Both the position numbers and the translations under genes were made by a program. Positions 18,423 through 26,360 of a stretch of 61,754 bases of DNA are shown here, one piece after another. Source of the DNA: Alistipes senegalensis. Lineage in GTDB: Bacteria > Bacteroidota > Bacteroidia > Bacteroidales > Rikenellaceae. The notes under the pieces are model-generated. The model was not told where the DNA came from and did not search any database. It saw nothing but the letters and a program-made list of their open reading frames with translations. Position 1 is the first letter of the stretch. Each line of letters starts with the position of its first letter. The DNA is taken from the NCBI GenBank assembly GCA_023664045.1, contig JAMPGH010000002.1, forward strand, positions 1-61,754, read 5' to 3'.

Positions 18423-20084
18423 TTATTCGATCGTTACGGCAGAGGCCGCAGCGGCCGAAAGGCTGGCATTGGCAGAGGCGATCTCTTTCGAGGAGATGCG
18501 GATGTCGCGGTTGCGACTGCCCGTAACCACCAGCGCAGGCTTCATGTCGGCAGGACATCCGAAGTTCTCGGCGCGGAAATTCTTCACGTTGTTGAGAATC
18601 AGCGCCGCTCCCTGCTCGGGTACGACCGTTACGTCGCGCAGCACCACGTCCGTCGACTCGCAGATCTGCGCACCCGTCCGGGCATAGATCCGGGCATTCT
18701 CGACCTCCACGCGTTCGACGTTCATCTCGGGCAGGCCGTTGAAATACATGGCCCGATTGGCACCGCGGCACCAGACGTTGCGGATGCGGATGTCGCGGAA
18801 CGCCGGCGTCGTCTCATCGACAGGCTTCAAGGCCATATCGGTCGGCTCGCCGCCCTCTTCGGCCGCCTCGGATGCCGACTTGCCTCCGTAGAAGAGGTCG
18901 AACAGCAGGGCGTCCTGCAGGATGTTGTTCATCGTGATACCTTCGATATGGATATTTTCCACTACGCCGCCGCGGCCGCGCGTCGACTTGAAGCGCAGAC
19001 CCACGTCGGTGCCCGAGAAGGTGCAATCGGTAACGCAGACGTTCTTCACGCCGCCCGACATCTCGCTGCCCACGACGAAACCGCCATGACCGTGGAAAAC
19101 GACGCAGTTGTCGACGACGATATTCTCGCACGGAATGCCGCGGTCGCGACCCGCCTTGTCCTTGCCGCTCTTGATGCAGATGCCGTCGTCGCCCACATCG
19201 AAACGCGAATCGGTCAGTATCACGTTCTTGCACGATTCGATGTCGATGCCGTCGCCGTTCTGCGCATAATCAGGACAGCGGACGGTGATGTCATGAACGG
19301 TGAGGTTGGTACACATGGCCGGATGGATATTCCAACAGGGCGAGTTCTGGAACGTTACGCCCTCGAGCAACACGTTTTCGCAGTGGTGTATGGCAACCAG
19401 CACCGGGCGCAGGAAATCCTTCATCTTCTCGAAATCCTCGCGGCTCCGGGCCCATGTCGAGACGTTCTGGTCGGAGCCCGACGTCGCGCCGAAGCGGTAA
19501 CTCTCGGAGGGATACCACGTCTGTCCGTCGTCGGAGAGGATGCCGCCGCTCTTGACTTTGGCGCTCCACTGCCCGGCGGTCAGTTTGCCCCTCTTGACCG
19601 CACGCCACGCATCGCCGTTGCCGTCGATGATGCCGAAGCCGGTGATGGCGACATTCTTGGCGTTCATGGCCGAAATCGGAGACTGGCACCGCCACGTATT
19701 GAGACCCTCGAAAGTGATCTCCACGAGGGGATAGAGCGACTTGTCGTCGCTGAAGACGATCATGGCGTTCTGCGCCAGATGCAGTTCGATGTTGTCCTTC
19801 AGGACGATCGGACCCGTATACCAGACCCCCTCGGGCACGACGACGCGACCGCCGCCCTGCTGCGAAAGCGCCTCGATCGCAGCGGCGAAAGCCGCGGTGG
19901 CGAGCGTATGGCCGTCGCCCACGCCGCCGAAGTCGGCGACGCTCGCCGAGCGTGCGGGAATGGCAGGCCGCGCGACCTGCGGCATTTCGAACGGAAGCGC
20001 CGCACCGGAAGACTCCGCCCGGCTCTGGCAGGCGACGAGCGATGCCGCAGCGGCCAGCGACATCAGGAAGTGTTTCGGATTCAT
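18423..20084 (-). CDS. GH28 polygalacturonase, lipoprotein
   Basis: 553 residues from the ATG at 20084, selected because it gives a lipoprotein signal (SLVAC, Cys19) and sits 38 nt after a leftward -7 box. The beta-helix hydrolase carries all GH28 motifs: QNGDGID, VGDDGICIKSG (catalytic Asp pair), HGHGGFVVGSE (His) and RFKST (Arg-x-Lys). It hydrolyses alpha-1,4-galacturonide or rhamnogalacturonan linkages. The unusually long loop between DLFYGG and FRDI suggests an exo-type or unsaturated-substrate enzyme, but that is inference. CE12-CE8 lies 248 nt downstream in the same direction and may be cotranscribed or separately controlled. Confidence 0.9.
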   Translation of the reverse strand: MNPKHFLMSLAAAASLVACQSRAESSGAALPFEMPQVARPAIPARSASVADFGGVGDGHTLATAAFAAAIEALSQQGGGRVVVPEGVWYTGPIVLKDNIELHLAQNAMIVFSDDKSLYPLVEITFEGLNTWRCQSPISAMNAKNVAITGFGIIDGNGDAWRAVKRGKLTAGQWSAKVKSGGILSDDGQTWYPSESYRFGATSGSDQNVSTWARSREDFEKMKDFLRPVLVAIHHCENVLLEGVTFQNSPCWNIHPAMCTNLTVHDITVRCPDYAQNGDGIDIESCKNVILTDSRFDVGDDGICIKSGKDKAGRDRGIPCENIVVDNCVVFHGHGGFVVGSEMSGGVKNVCVTDCTFSGTDVGLRFKSTRGRGGVVENIHIEGITMNNILQDALLFDLFYGGKSASEAAEEGGEPTDMALKPVDETTPAFRDIRIRNVWCRGANRAMYFNGLPEMNVERVEVENARIYARTGAQICESTDVVLRDVTVVPEQGAALILNNVKNFRAENFGCPADMKPALVVTGSRNRDIRISSKEIASANASLSAAAASAVTIE

Positions 20085-20121
20085 AAAGGTATAGATAAAG
20101 TTCATAGGTTTAGCACTATGA

Positions 20122-20129
20122 CAAAAGTA
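20122..20129 (-). promoter_or_regulatory. Leftward -7 promoter box for GH28
   Basis: TACTTTTG on the minus strand matches TAnnTTTG exactly, 38 nt before the chosen GH28 start. No convincing -33 box. The stretch 20130-20241 otherwise shows nothing. Confidence 0.5.
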
Positions 20130-20241
20130 CGGAAAGAAGCCGCCGCACGATAGGATTTTTTGACGCAAAACAAGGACTTTTCGCCGTAGAATCCCGTTCC
20201 GACCCGCTTCGCCCGCCCTCAGGGCCGCCGGGCAAGGTCCG

Positions 20242-21531
20242 CTACCGCAATCGCTCCGCACGCACCTCCGGATAGGGAACGTTACCGGGAAGTCCCGATG
20301 CGGGGGAAGTATAGCAGGCTTCGAAAGCCTGCAGATCGTCCTCCGCACCGGCCCACCCGACGAACCCGCTTTTGCGCCAGCCCATGACGAACCAGTAGTC
20401 GATCCGGCCGTCGAGGGGATGCAGCTGGCACAGATAACTCTTCGCGTCGTCGATCTGCGAAAGGACCTGCCGGGCCGGAAGCCATACGGCCAGCCCGACC
20501 GTCTCGCGCTCCCACTTCAAGGTATCGTTTTCGGGGAAGTCGCAACCGACGGTCTCCAGCAGATAACGATCGTCGTCGCGGACGATACGCACCCGGTTGT
20601 CGGCGATCTTCATGATACCGGTCGTGAACTCCAGCCCGTCGACGCCCTCGCCCTCGATGAAATTCTCCGCCTTGACGACCGAACCGCCGCCGTAGAGGAT
20701 GTAGCGCGACGTCATGTCGATCTCGCGGCCGCCGTACTTCCACCCTTCGACCCGCATGTCGACCACCGTGCGCAGGGGACCGCGGGCACGGATCGTCGCT
20801 TCGCGGCGCCGCATGTCGGAGATATGCTCCATGCGACGCTTGGCGGCATTCCAGCCCTTAAGCGCCCCGACGGAGATCGATCCGAAGACCCGCAGGTTGT
20901 CGTGTCCGTACCCGGCCGCGAGCTGCTCGTCGGAGGGGTACCACATCGTCTCGCGAAGCTCCAGCCGCAGCTGCTTCTTGCCGTAGGTGTCGATGCTCTG
21001 TTTCTTGTCGAAATAGATGCGGTAGGCGGCGTACTCCGACTCGAAAGCGGGGCCGTGATGATGCAGCTTATGATACATGTCGTCCTTCTCCGAGGAGAGC
21101 TGCGACTTCTCGGCGAGCGTCTTGTCGGGATTCTTCCACCACATCCGGGCATCGACCAGCGGCCGGTAATCGTGGGACACAGGCTGCGTCGAATAGTCGA
21201 CCCGCACGCAGGCGGCCCGGTCAGCGCCGAACGTTACGGGAAAGACCAGTTCGTCGAAGAGACCGTCGCCGTCCAGATCGTCCAACTGCGAGGGCAGCTC
21301 CGCGATCTTACGGCAACCGCTCCGGCGATCGGCGTCGAGGGATTCGAGCAGGTAGACCGTCGCACCCTGCACGTCGGCCGGCACGTCGCGCACGACAGCC
21401 CACGTCGGGCCCGCGGCGGCAGCCGTGAGACGATAGTACGCCTCAGTGATCTTGGCTTTCGTTTTCGGAGTTCGGGCATCCGCCTCATCGAACGCAACAA
21501 GTGCGGCGAACAACAAAAGAAGGTGTTTCAT
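20242..21531 (-). CDS. DUF4861-family secreted protein of pectin loci
   Basis: 429 residues with a short signal peptide (ending near FDEADA). MWWKNPDKTLAEKSQLSSE, HHHGPAFESEYAAYRIYFD and AGYGHDNLRVFGSISVGALKGW resemble DUF4861, a beta-sandwich family found next to GH105 and pectin genes. Its enzymatic activity is not known to me; an aldose epimerase- or lyase-like fold is possible. Its start is 1 nt after the stop of the upstream esterase, so the two form a tight operon. Confidence 0.75.
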   Translation of the reverse strand: MKHLLLLFAALVAFDEADARTPKTKAKITEAYYRLTAAAAGPTWAVVRDVPADVQGATVYLLESLDADRRSGCRKIAELPSQLDDLDGDGLFDELVFPVTFGADRAACVRVDYSTQPVSHDYRPLVDARMWWKNPDKTLAEKSQLSSEKDDMYHKLHHHGPAFESEYAAYRIYFDKKQSIDTYGKKQLRLELRETMWYPSDEQLAAGYGHDNLRVFGSISVGALKGWNAAKRRMEHISDMRRREATIRARGPLRTVVDMRVEGWKYGGREIDMTSRYILYGGGSVVKAENFIEGEGVDGLEFTTGIMKIADNRVRIVRDDDRYLLETVGCDFPENDTLKWERETVGLAVWLPARQVLSQIDDAKSYLCQLHPLDGRIDYWFVMGWRKSGFVGWAGAEDDLQAFEACYTSPASGLPGNVPYPEVRAERLR

Positions 21532-21532
21532 A

Positions 21533-22927
21533 TCATTTCAGGTTTTCGATCATGCGTTCCAGCTCTTCCCGCGAACGGATCGCCCCGGCAGGCAATCCTG
21601 CGACGAAACTCTGCAGCGCCTCCTCGGGCTGCAACACGACCCGGGATTCGTCGGCCTGCGAGAGGTCGAGGTCCAAGACCTCGGCGAAAAACTCGTAGAC
21701 CGCGCGCCGCTTGTCGGGACCGTAGTCGTGGCGCTGGTCGGGCAAATGGACATTGCGCACCCGCTCTCCCGCCCCGTAGAACTCCCAGATGCGCCGCAGG
21801 AACGGATATTCCAGTTCGGGATAGGAGGCCGTCCAGTCGCCGCCGTCGCTCACCGTCAGCACGGGCCGCGGAGCCATCGCCGCCGCCAGCAACTCGGGCG
21901 TGCAGCTTCCGCCGCCGACTAACGTTACGGGGCGTCCGCTCTCGCACGGGCAACCGCCGTCGAAATGCGAAACGAGGTGTACTACGGGTGCCAAAGCGGC
22001 GAAACGATCGTCGACCAACGCCAAGAGCAAGGCATGCGTCGCGCCGCCCGAGCCGCCGGTAGCTGCCATCCGCGAAGTATCGATGTCGCGCCGCGAGGCG
22101 ACGATCCAGTCGGTAACGGCTTTCGACCACAGCACCTGCAGCTGCATGGCATAGGACGTCGTATGGGACTCGTGACCGATCTGCCGCTCCGAGTCGCCCC
22201 ACCCGAGGATATCCATATCGACGGCCACGGCTCCCATGCGGGCGAAAGAGGCCATGCGCAGCTGCTGGTCGGGCCGGCAGCGACCGCCCTCCCAATGGCC
22301 TGCGGGCGAGACGATCAGCGGATGCTTCCCGCGGTTGGTCGGAGCGTAGATCGTACCGCAAACGTACAGCCCCGGTAATGTTTCGAGTGCATAGTTCTGC
22401 GTCGTGTAACCGTCATGCTTCGTCCGGCGCCCCAGTTGCACGTCGGGATCGGCGACCAACCCTCGCACGAACCGATCGAGCGCCAACGCTTCTTTCGCTC
22501 CGTCGAGCAGCATGCTGCGGCGGCGTTCCCAACTTTCGAGGTCGGCATACTGCGCCGAAAGCCACGCCAACAGTTTTTCGCCTTCGGCCGGAGTACGACG
22601 ATAATATTCATAAGGCTGCACCGTAATCTTGTCGCTGCCGCTCCAGACCAGATCGAGCGGAGAGAGCAGGTTGTCGAGGGTCTCCCTCAGCGAATAGGAC
22701 CGCCAGCGGGAGTCGGCATAAGCGACGCGCACGGTGTCGGGCGAAAATCTTTTGCAACGGATCCGCACGCCGAAATGCGTTTCGACCCGCTCCAGCATCT
22801 CGGACAGCGGACGATCGCCGATCCGGGGAAAGGAGGAAAGCTCGGCCGCCGGCCGGTTCTGCCCGGCAGCAACCGCACACAGGCAAAGTGCGACAAGGGA
22901 AAGGATTTTACGAAATATCGGGTTCAT
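21533..22927 (-). CDS. Alpha/beta-hydrolase esterase with an N-terminal STN-like domain
   Basis: 464 residues with a signal peptide (ending near AVAAGQ). Residues ~28-110 (PLSEMLERVETHFGVRIRC to SDKITVQPYEYY) have the rhythm of secretin/TonB short N-terminal domains seen at the ends of FecR and the starts of TonB receptors. The rest is an acetylxylan-esterase-like hydrolase: oxyanion region SPAGHWEGG, nucleophile elbow GGSGG, a PRPVLTVSDGGDWT Asp region and a C-terminal HDYGPDKRRA His. It would be a periplasmic carbohydrate esterase, plausibly deacetylating pectin. The STN fusion is unusual for an enzyme. First gene of the leftward pair, with its own promoter. Confidence 0.75.
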   Translation of the reverse strand: MNPIFRKILSLVALCLCAVAAGQNRPAAELSSFPRIGDRPLSEMLERVETHFGVRIRCKRFSPDTVRVAYADSRWRSYSLRETLDNLLSPLDLVWSGSDKITVQPYEYYRRTPAEGEKLLAWLSAQYADLESWERRRSMLLDGAKEALALDRFVRGLVADPDVQLGRRTKHDGYTTQNYALETLPGLYVCGTIYAPTNRGKHPLIVSPAGHWEGGRCRPDQQLRMASFARMGAVAVDMDILGWGDSERQIGHESHTTSYAMQLQVLWSKAVTDWIVASRRDIDTSRMAATGGSGGATHALLLALVDDRFAALAPVVHLVSHFDGGCPCESGRPVTLVGGGSCTPELLAAAMAPRPVLTVSDGGDWTASYPELEYPFLRRIWEFYGAGERVRNVHLPDQRHDYGPDKRRAVYEFFAEVLDLDLSQADESRVVLQPEEALQSFVAGLPAGAIRSREELERMIENLK

Positions 22928-22949
22928 CCGTCGGTCGGTTTCAGTAGGA

Positions 22950-22957
22950 CAAATATA
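22950..22957 (-). promoter_or_regulatory. Leftward -7 box of the esterase operon
   Basis: TATATTTG on the minus strand, 23 nt before the esterase ATG. It lies back to back with the rightward tRNA promoter. Confidence 0.55.
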
Positions 22958-22976
22958 GAAATTTTAACGGCATTTC

Positions 22977-23007
22977 TTGTTCGTTTGTCAAAAAGATTCT
23001 ATATTTG
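22977..23007 (+). promoter_or_regulatory. Promoter of tRNA-Ser
   Basis: TTG (22977-22979), a 20-nt spacer and TATATTTG (23000-23007) match the Bacteroidota sigma consensus well, 38 nt before the tRNA. Confidence 0.75.
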
Positions 23008-23045
23008 CACACCTTTTCACGCGCCGCGGCGCGACGAGAGTGTCC

Positions 23046-23137
23046 GGAGAGATGGGTGAGTGGCTGAAACCACCGGTTTGCTAAACCGACGTACGGAGTA
23101 ATCCGTACCACGAGTTCGAATCTCGTTCTCTCCGCCA
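23046..23137 (+). tRNA. tRNA-Ser (anticodon GCU), CCA encoded
   Basis: The acceptor arm GGAGAGA pairs with TCTCTCC, followed by discriminator G and encoded CCA (23135-23137). The anticodon loop TTGCTAA reads GCU (serine AGC/AGU codons). A long variable arm (GTACGGAGTAATCCGTAC) and T-loop GTTCGAATC identify a class II serine tRNA. Mobile-element genes begin directly downstream, so its 3' end is the likely attachment site. Confidence 0.95.
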
Positions 23138-23171
23138 AGACCCGAAGCCGTTTCGGGGACAAGCAAAGACA

Positions 23172-23205
23172 AATCCCGCAAAATCAAGGTTTTGCGGGAT
23201 TTTTG
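23172..23205 (+). terminator. Terminator downstream of tRNA-Ser
   Basis: AATCCCGCAAAA, a six-base loop, then TTTTGCGGGATT and further T. It ends the tRNA transcript 35 nt past the CCA. Confidence 0.8.
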
Positions 23206-23261
23206 TTTCTATTTCCACGTCATCCAAAAGACACGAAAAAGCCCCGTTCGGACAAAGTCGC

Positions 23262-23316
23262 GTTACTAAAACCGTTACTAAAAGCCGGTCGACCGTTTTA
23301 GTAACGATTCAGTAAC
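23262..23316. repeat. Inverted and direct GTTACTAAAA repeats, candidate integrase arm/att sites
   Basis: GTTACTAAAA occurs at 23262-23271 and 23274-23283. The complement TTTTAGTAAC is at 23296-23305 and a shorter copy CAGTAAC near 23310. They surround a CGGTCGACCG palindrome (23286-23295). This arrangement between tRNA and integrase is what integrase arm-type or Xis binding sites look like. Confidence 0.5.
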
Positions 23317-23450
23317 GATTTACGACACAAGTCGCTGATTTGTCGTCTGTTGTCATGAAAACGTCTGCTCGAAAACCGAGTATTAACCGTTCCTTTGCCG
23401 ACGGCGATTCGTTAGAAAATCGCCCGGCGAGAACAAAAACAAGAGGTATT

Positions 23451-24683
23451 ATGAGCAAGAGCACATTCACGATTCTTTTCTATGCCCGGAAGAATCAGGT
23501 AAACAGAATGGGCAAGGCGGGCATTATGATTCGTATTACGGTCAACAGCGAATCCGTACAATTCAGCTCGAAGCTGGACATCGAACCGGAGCTGTGGGAT
23601 GCGACGAATCAAAAGATGCTCGGCGCGACGAAAGCAGCCCGCGAATTCAACACGCTGCTGGACGAGATACGGACGAGTCTGCGCAACCACTATCGGGAAA
23701 TCGAGAAATATGAGGTCTATGTAACGGCAGAGAAAGTACGCAACGCCTTTTTAGGGATTACTGTTCGTCAACAGACCCTATTGGGAACGTTTCGCAAACA
23801 CAACGAAGATGTGCAGAAGCTGGTGGGCATCAGCAAGAGTGCGGCGACCTATGCCAAGTATGACCGTTGCCTGCGAAGATTGGAAGAGTTCATTCAAGCG
23901 AAGTATCGGGTCAAGGATGTTGCGCTGAAAGAAGTGTCGCACTCCTTTATCGTGAGCTTCGAACAATATCTGCGGACGGAAAAACAATGCTGTCAAAACA
24001 CGACAGCCAAGTTCATGCAGACGCTTCGCATGATTATTATTCTGGCGAAGAACAACGGATGGATTCTTGCCGATCCGTTCCTCAACTATAAAATCCGGCT
24101 GAAACGGGTCGACCGAGGCTATCTGACCGAAGAAGAATTGCGCCGCATCCTGCAAAAGAAGATGCCATGCACGCGATTGGAGCAAGTGCGCGACGTATTT
24201 ATCTTCTCGTGTTTTACGGGTTTAGCCTATATCGATGTGCGGGAACTGACCGCAGACAACATCCGCACCTCGTTCGACGGAAAGCTGTGGATCATGACCC
24301 ATCGCCACAAGACGCAGACGTCGGTAAATGTCCCGCTGCTGAAAGTCCCCCAGATGCTGTTGAAGAAGTACGAAGGAACACTGCCCGACGGACGGTTGCT
24401 GCCGGTGCTGAGCAATCAAAAACTCAACTCCTATCTGAAAGAGATTGCAGACCTGTGTGGCATCGAGAAAAACATTACCTTCCACCTTGCGAGACACACC
24501 TTTGCGACGACGATGACGCTGGCCAAAGGAGTACCGATCGAAACGGTATCGAAGATGTTAGGGCACACGAATATCGTTACGACCCAAATTTATGCCCGCA
24601 TTACCAACGACAAGATCGGCCGAGACATGCAAGCGTTGGCGGGGCAATTAGACGAAATCGAGAAAATAGCAATGGAAGCATAG
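23451..24683 (+). CDS. int: Tyrosine recombinase / ICE integrase (CTnDOT type)
   Basis: 410 residues from the ATG at 23451; an in-frame ATG 111 nt upstream precedes unfamiliar sequence, and MSKSTFTILFYARKNQ is the usual start. An arm-binding N-terminus (~8-90) and SAM-like core-binding domain (~105-200, TAKFMQTLRMIIILAKNNGW) precede the catalytic domain. Visible catalytic residues: Lys in HRHKTQT, HLARHTFA (His-x-x-Arg), GHTN (His) and TQIYARI (Tyr nucleophile). The first catalytic Arg is replaced: FTGLAYIDV has Ala where most enzymes have Arg, as in other Bacteroidota ICE integrases. It catalyses integration and excision at the tRNA-Ser site. Confidence 0.93.
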   Translation: MSKSTFTILFYARKNQVNRMGKAGIMIRITVNSESVQFSSKLDIEPELWDATNQKMLGATKAAREFNTLLDEIRTSLRNHYREIEKYEVYVTAEKVRNAFLGITVRQQTLLGTFRKHNEDVQKLVGISKSAATYAKYDRCLRRLEEFIQAKYRVKDVALKEVSHSFIVSFEQYLRTEKQCCQNTTAKFMQTLRMIIILAKNNGWILADPFLNYKIRLKRVDRGYLTEEELRRILQKKMPCTRLEQVRDVFIFSCFTGLAYIDVRELTADNIRTSFDGKLWIMTHRHKTQTSVNVPLLKVPQMLLKKYEGTLPDGRLLPVLSNQKLNSYLKEIADLCGIEKNITFHLARHTFATTMTLAKGVPIETVSKMLGHTNIVTTQIYARITNDKIGRDMQALAGQLDEIEKIAMEA

Positions 24684-24700
24684 AACCCGAAAAACGTGAA

Positions 24701-25093
24701 ATGATGAACCGAGGAAAGATTACGATAACGCCTGACCGCATTGCGGTTACACTGTCTACGGACGGAACGGTGCGGATGACCGTCGAAGAAATAGCGACGA
24801 TATTCCAAGCGACGGTGGCGAGCGTCGAAAGACGAATTGCAAAACTACTTGCCGAGGGAGAATTGGACGAACGCGAAGTGCGAACGGAAGAAGTAAAGAT
24901 ACATGGAGGGCGTCAATACATTGCGGAATACTACAACCTCGATATGGCGATTGCACTCTCCTATCGGATCGACACATCTGCAAGCAAAGCGTTCCGAAAG
25001 TGGGTCGGAGAACGAGTGATTCGGTCGCTGAAAAGAGAGGCGGCACCACCCTTAATTCTGAGAATCGCCCAAGCGACAGACAGAATAAACTGA
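24701..25093 (+). CDS. RhuM-like DNA-binding domain protein (short)
   Basis: 130 residues. MTVEEIATIFQATVASVERR looks like a helix-turn-helix; GELDEREVRTEEVKIHGGRQ and EYYNLDMAIALSYRIDTSAS, then FRKWVGERVIRSL, follow the N-terminal domain of RhuM-family proteins, which are normally over 300 residues. Only the N-terminal half is present, so this is either a remnant or a stand-alone repressor. It starts 15 nt after int and ends just before a terminator, so it is probably cotranscribed with int. Confidence 0.6.
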   Translation: MMNRGKITITPDRIAVTLSTDGTVRMTVEEIATIFQATVASVERRIAKLLAEGELDEREVRTEEVKIHGGRQYIAEYYNLDMAIALSYRIDTSASKAFRKWVGERVIRSLKREAAPPLILRIAQATDRIN

Positions 25094-25107
25094 ACGATCC
25101 AGAACTG

Positions 25108-25140
25108 GCGGAAGAATCGGATATTCTTCCGCCGGTTTTT
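25108..25140 (+). terminator. Terminator ending the int operon
   Basis: GGCGGAAGAAT, loop CGGAT, ATTCTTCCGCC, then GG and five T. Its stem is nearly identical to the terminator at 25438-25474. Confidence 0.8.
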
Positions 25141-25143
25141 ATG

Positions 25144-25212
25144 AATAAAGCTCAAATACGGTGCGATTTTGGTGCGAAATGAAGAAAAGTGAGCTTTATT
25201 TACATATATTTG
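25144..25212 (+). promoter_or_regulatory. Inverted repeat and -7 box ahead of a small reading frame
   Basis: AATAAAGCTCA (25144-25154) is exactly complementary to TGAGCTTTATT (25190-25200). The 35-nt loop holds two GGTGCGA copies. TATATTTG (25205-25212) follows immediately, matching the -7 consensus, 40 nt before the small ORF. This resembles a repressor-controlled promoter. Confidence 0.5.
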
Positions 25213-25251
25213 TGAGCTATAAACCCGGAAGCATAAAAACACAACACCTGC

Positions 25252-25416
25252 ATGCGATTTATGGAATATCGGCAAAAAGCCTCTCATCCATCTGTAATCG
25301 TTCCGGACAATCGAATACAAGAAAGCAATGTGCTACTCTACGAACAGAATAATATCGCGGCATTCAAACGGATATTCATCGAACAATTCGAATTCGCGGT
25401 AGAGACGTACTTCTGA
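25252..25416 (+). CDS. Small hypothetical protein, 54 residues
   Basis: An uninterrupted frame (MRFMEYRQKASHPSVIVPDN at the start, a Phe-rich tail ending VETYF) sits between a good -7 box and a terminator, with ordinary codon use for the region; ATG at 25261 is an alternative start. I do not recognise it. It could be an intact small regulator or the tail of a decayed gene, since the flanking terminators are duplicates. Confidence 0.4.
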   Translation: MRFMEYRQKASHPSVIVPDNRIQESNVLLYEQNNIAAFKRIFIEQFEFAVETYF

Positions 25417-25437
25417 TAATCGAAACGAACATAACGA

Positions 25438-25474
25438 CGGCGGAAGAATTAGATGTTCTTCCGCCGTTTTTTTT
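25438..25474 (+). terminator. Terminator, near-duplicate of that at 25108
   Basis: CGGCGGAAGAA, loop TTAGATG, TTCTTCCGCCG, then eight T. Confidence 0.85.
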
Positions 25475-25571
25475 GTGCCATGCGAAAAAACATTCCATAG
25501 TCATTACCTACTATGGAAAATGCTGTTTTGTGAAACGTCATTTTTGCTGCCGAAACCACAAAACGGCAGCT

Positions 25572-25913
25572 ATGGAAATCATCACATTCGACCACGAAGT
25601 ATACAAGGATTTGAGCGACAAAATCGAACGGATCGCCGATTATGTCTTGAAGAAAGAGGAACGACCGCAACACGCTCCGGAAATCTGGCTCACGAGCGAG
25701 GAGCTGGCCGACCTGCTGAAAATAAGCACCCGAACCCTGCAACGCATGCGCAAGGAGCGGGTCATCCCCTACTCGATGATGCGCAGCAAATGCCTCTATC
25801 GCCTCTCCGACGTGGAGGAGTGCATCGCCCGCCGCATCGTTACCTGCGCCCCGCAGACGCTGGCGGAGTTTCGCAAGAACTATTTTCTTACCCACGAATC
25901 GTTCGACCAATGA
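25572..25913 (+). CDS. Helix-turn-helix (excisionase/MerR-like) protein
   Basis: 113 residues from the ATG at 25572; upstream in-frame codons are unlike a protein start. A short coiled N-terminus (SDKIERIADYVLKKEE) precedes a winged-helix block IWLTSEELADLLKISTRTLQ, RMRKERVIPYSMMRSKCLY, RLSDVEECI. This is the HTH_17/excisionase pattern. In CTnDOT-type elements pairs of such proteins promote excision and tra expression. It overlaps the next gene by ATGA. Confidence 0.8.
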   Translation: MEIITFDHEVYKDLSDKIERIADYVLKKEERPQHAPEIWLTSEELADLLKISTRTLQRMRKERVIPYSMMRSKCLYRLSDVEECIARRIVTCAPQTLAEFRKNYFLTHESFDQ

Positions 25914-26239
25914 TTCTTGAAAGGGAAACTTTCGAGCGCTGCATGCGGGAAATCATCGACCGGCTCGACCGCCAAGAGCAGCTGTTGCTCTCGCTCAAAG
26001 GCGCGGAAGTCAGAGAGGTGATGTATGTGAACGGCGAGCGGCTGCTGGACAATCAGGACTTGTGTCAGCTCTTGCAGACGAGCAAGCAGTCGTTGCAGCG
26101 TTACCGCAGTTCGGGTTTGCTGCGCTATCGGAAGCTGCGGCACAAAACCTACTACACGGAATCGGACGTGCAGGAGTTTCTGAAAAACCATTTGAAAGAG
26201 TTCGCCGCAGGTCGCAAGGCTTCCATCCCGAAGCCCTGA
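25910..26239 (+). CDS. Second helix-turn-helix (excisionase/MerR-like) protein
   Basis: 109 residues, start codon overlapping the previous stop (ATGA), so translation is coupled. N-terminal helix RCMREIIDRLDRQEQLLLSL, then the HTH block ERLLDNQDLCQLLQTSKQSL, QRYRSSGLLRYRKLRHKTYY, TESDVQEFLKNHL. It parallels its upstream neighbour in layout and probably acts with it, like Xis2c/Xis2d of CTnDOT (by analogy only). The 21-bp tandem repeat begins 3 nt after the stop. Confidence 0.8.
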   Translation: MILERETFERCMREIIDRLDRQEQLLLSLKGAEVREVMYVNGERLLDNQDLCQLLQTSKQSLQRYRSSGLLRYRKLRHKTYYTESDVQEFLKNHLKEFAAGRKASIPKP

Positions 26240-26241
26240 CA

Positions 26242-26283
26242 ACGCCACAAACTATCATTTCGACGCCACAAGCCGTCATGCAA
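26242..26283 (+). repeat. Tandem 21-bp unit, locus A
   Basis: Two consecutive 21-nt units beginning ACGCCACAA, the first continuing ACTATCATTTCG. Related pairs occur at 51345-51386 and 53088-53129. Here the repeat is non-coding. Confidence 0.75.
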
Positions 26284-26360
26284 TACCGGAACGATACCCG
26301 CACCGGCGACGGCCGCTATCTTCGTGAGGTATAACACGTATACTTATAAATCGATAACGT

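Noticed and set aside
18213-20153. 646-codon rightward frame opposite GH28
   Set aside because: Antisense to GH28 motifs; no signal or family pattern.
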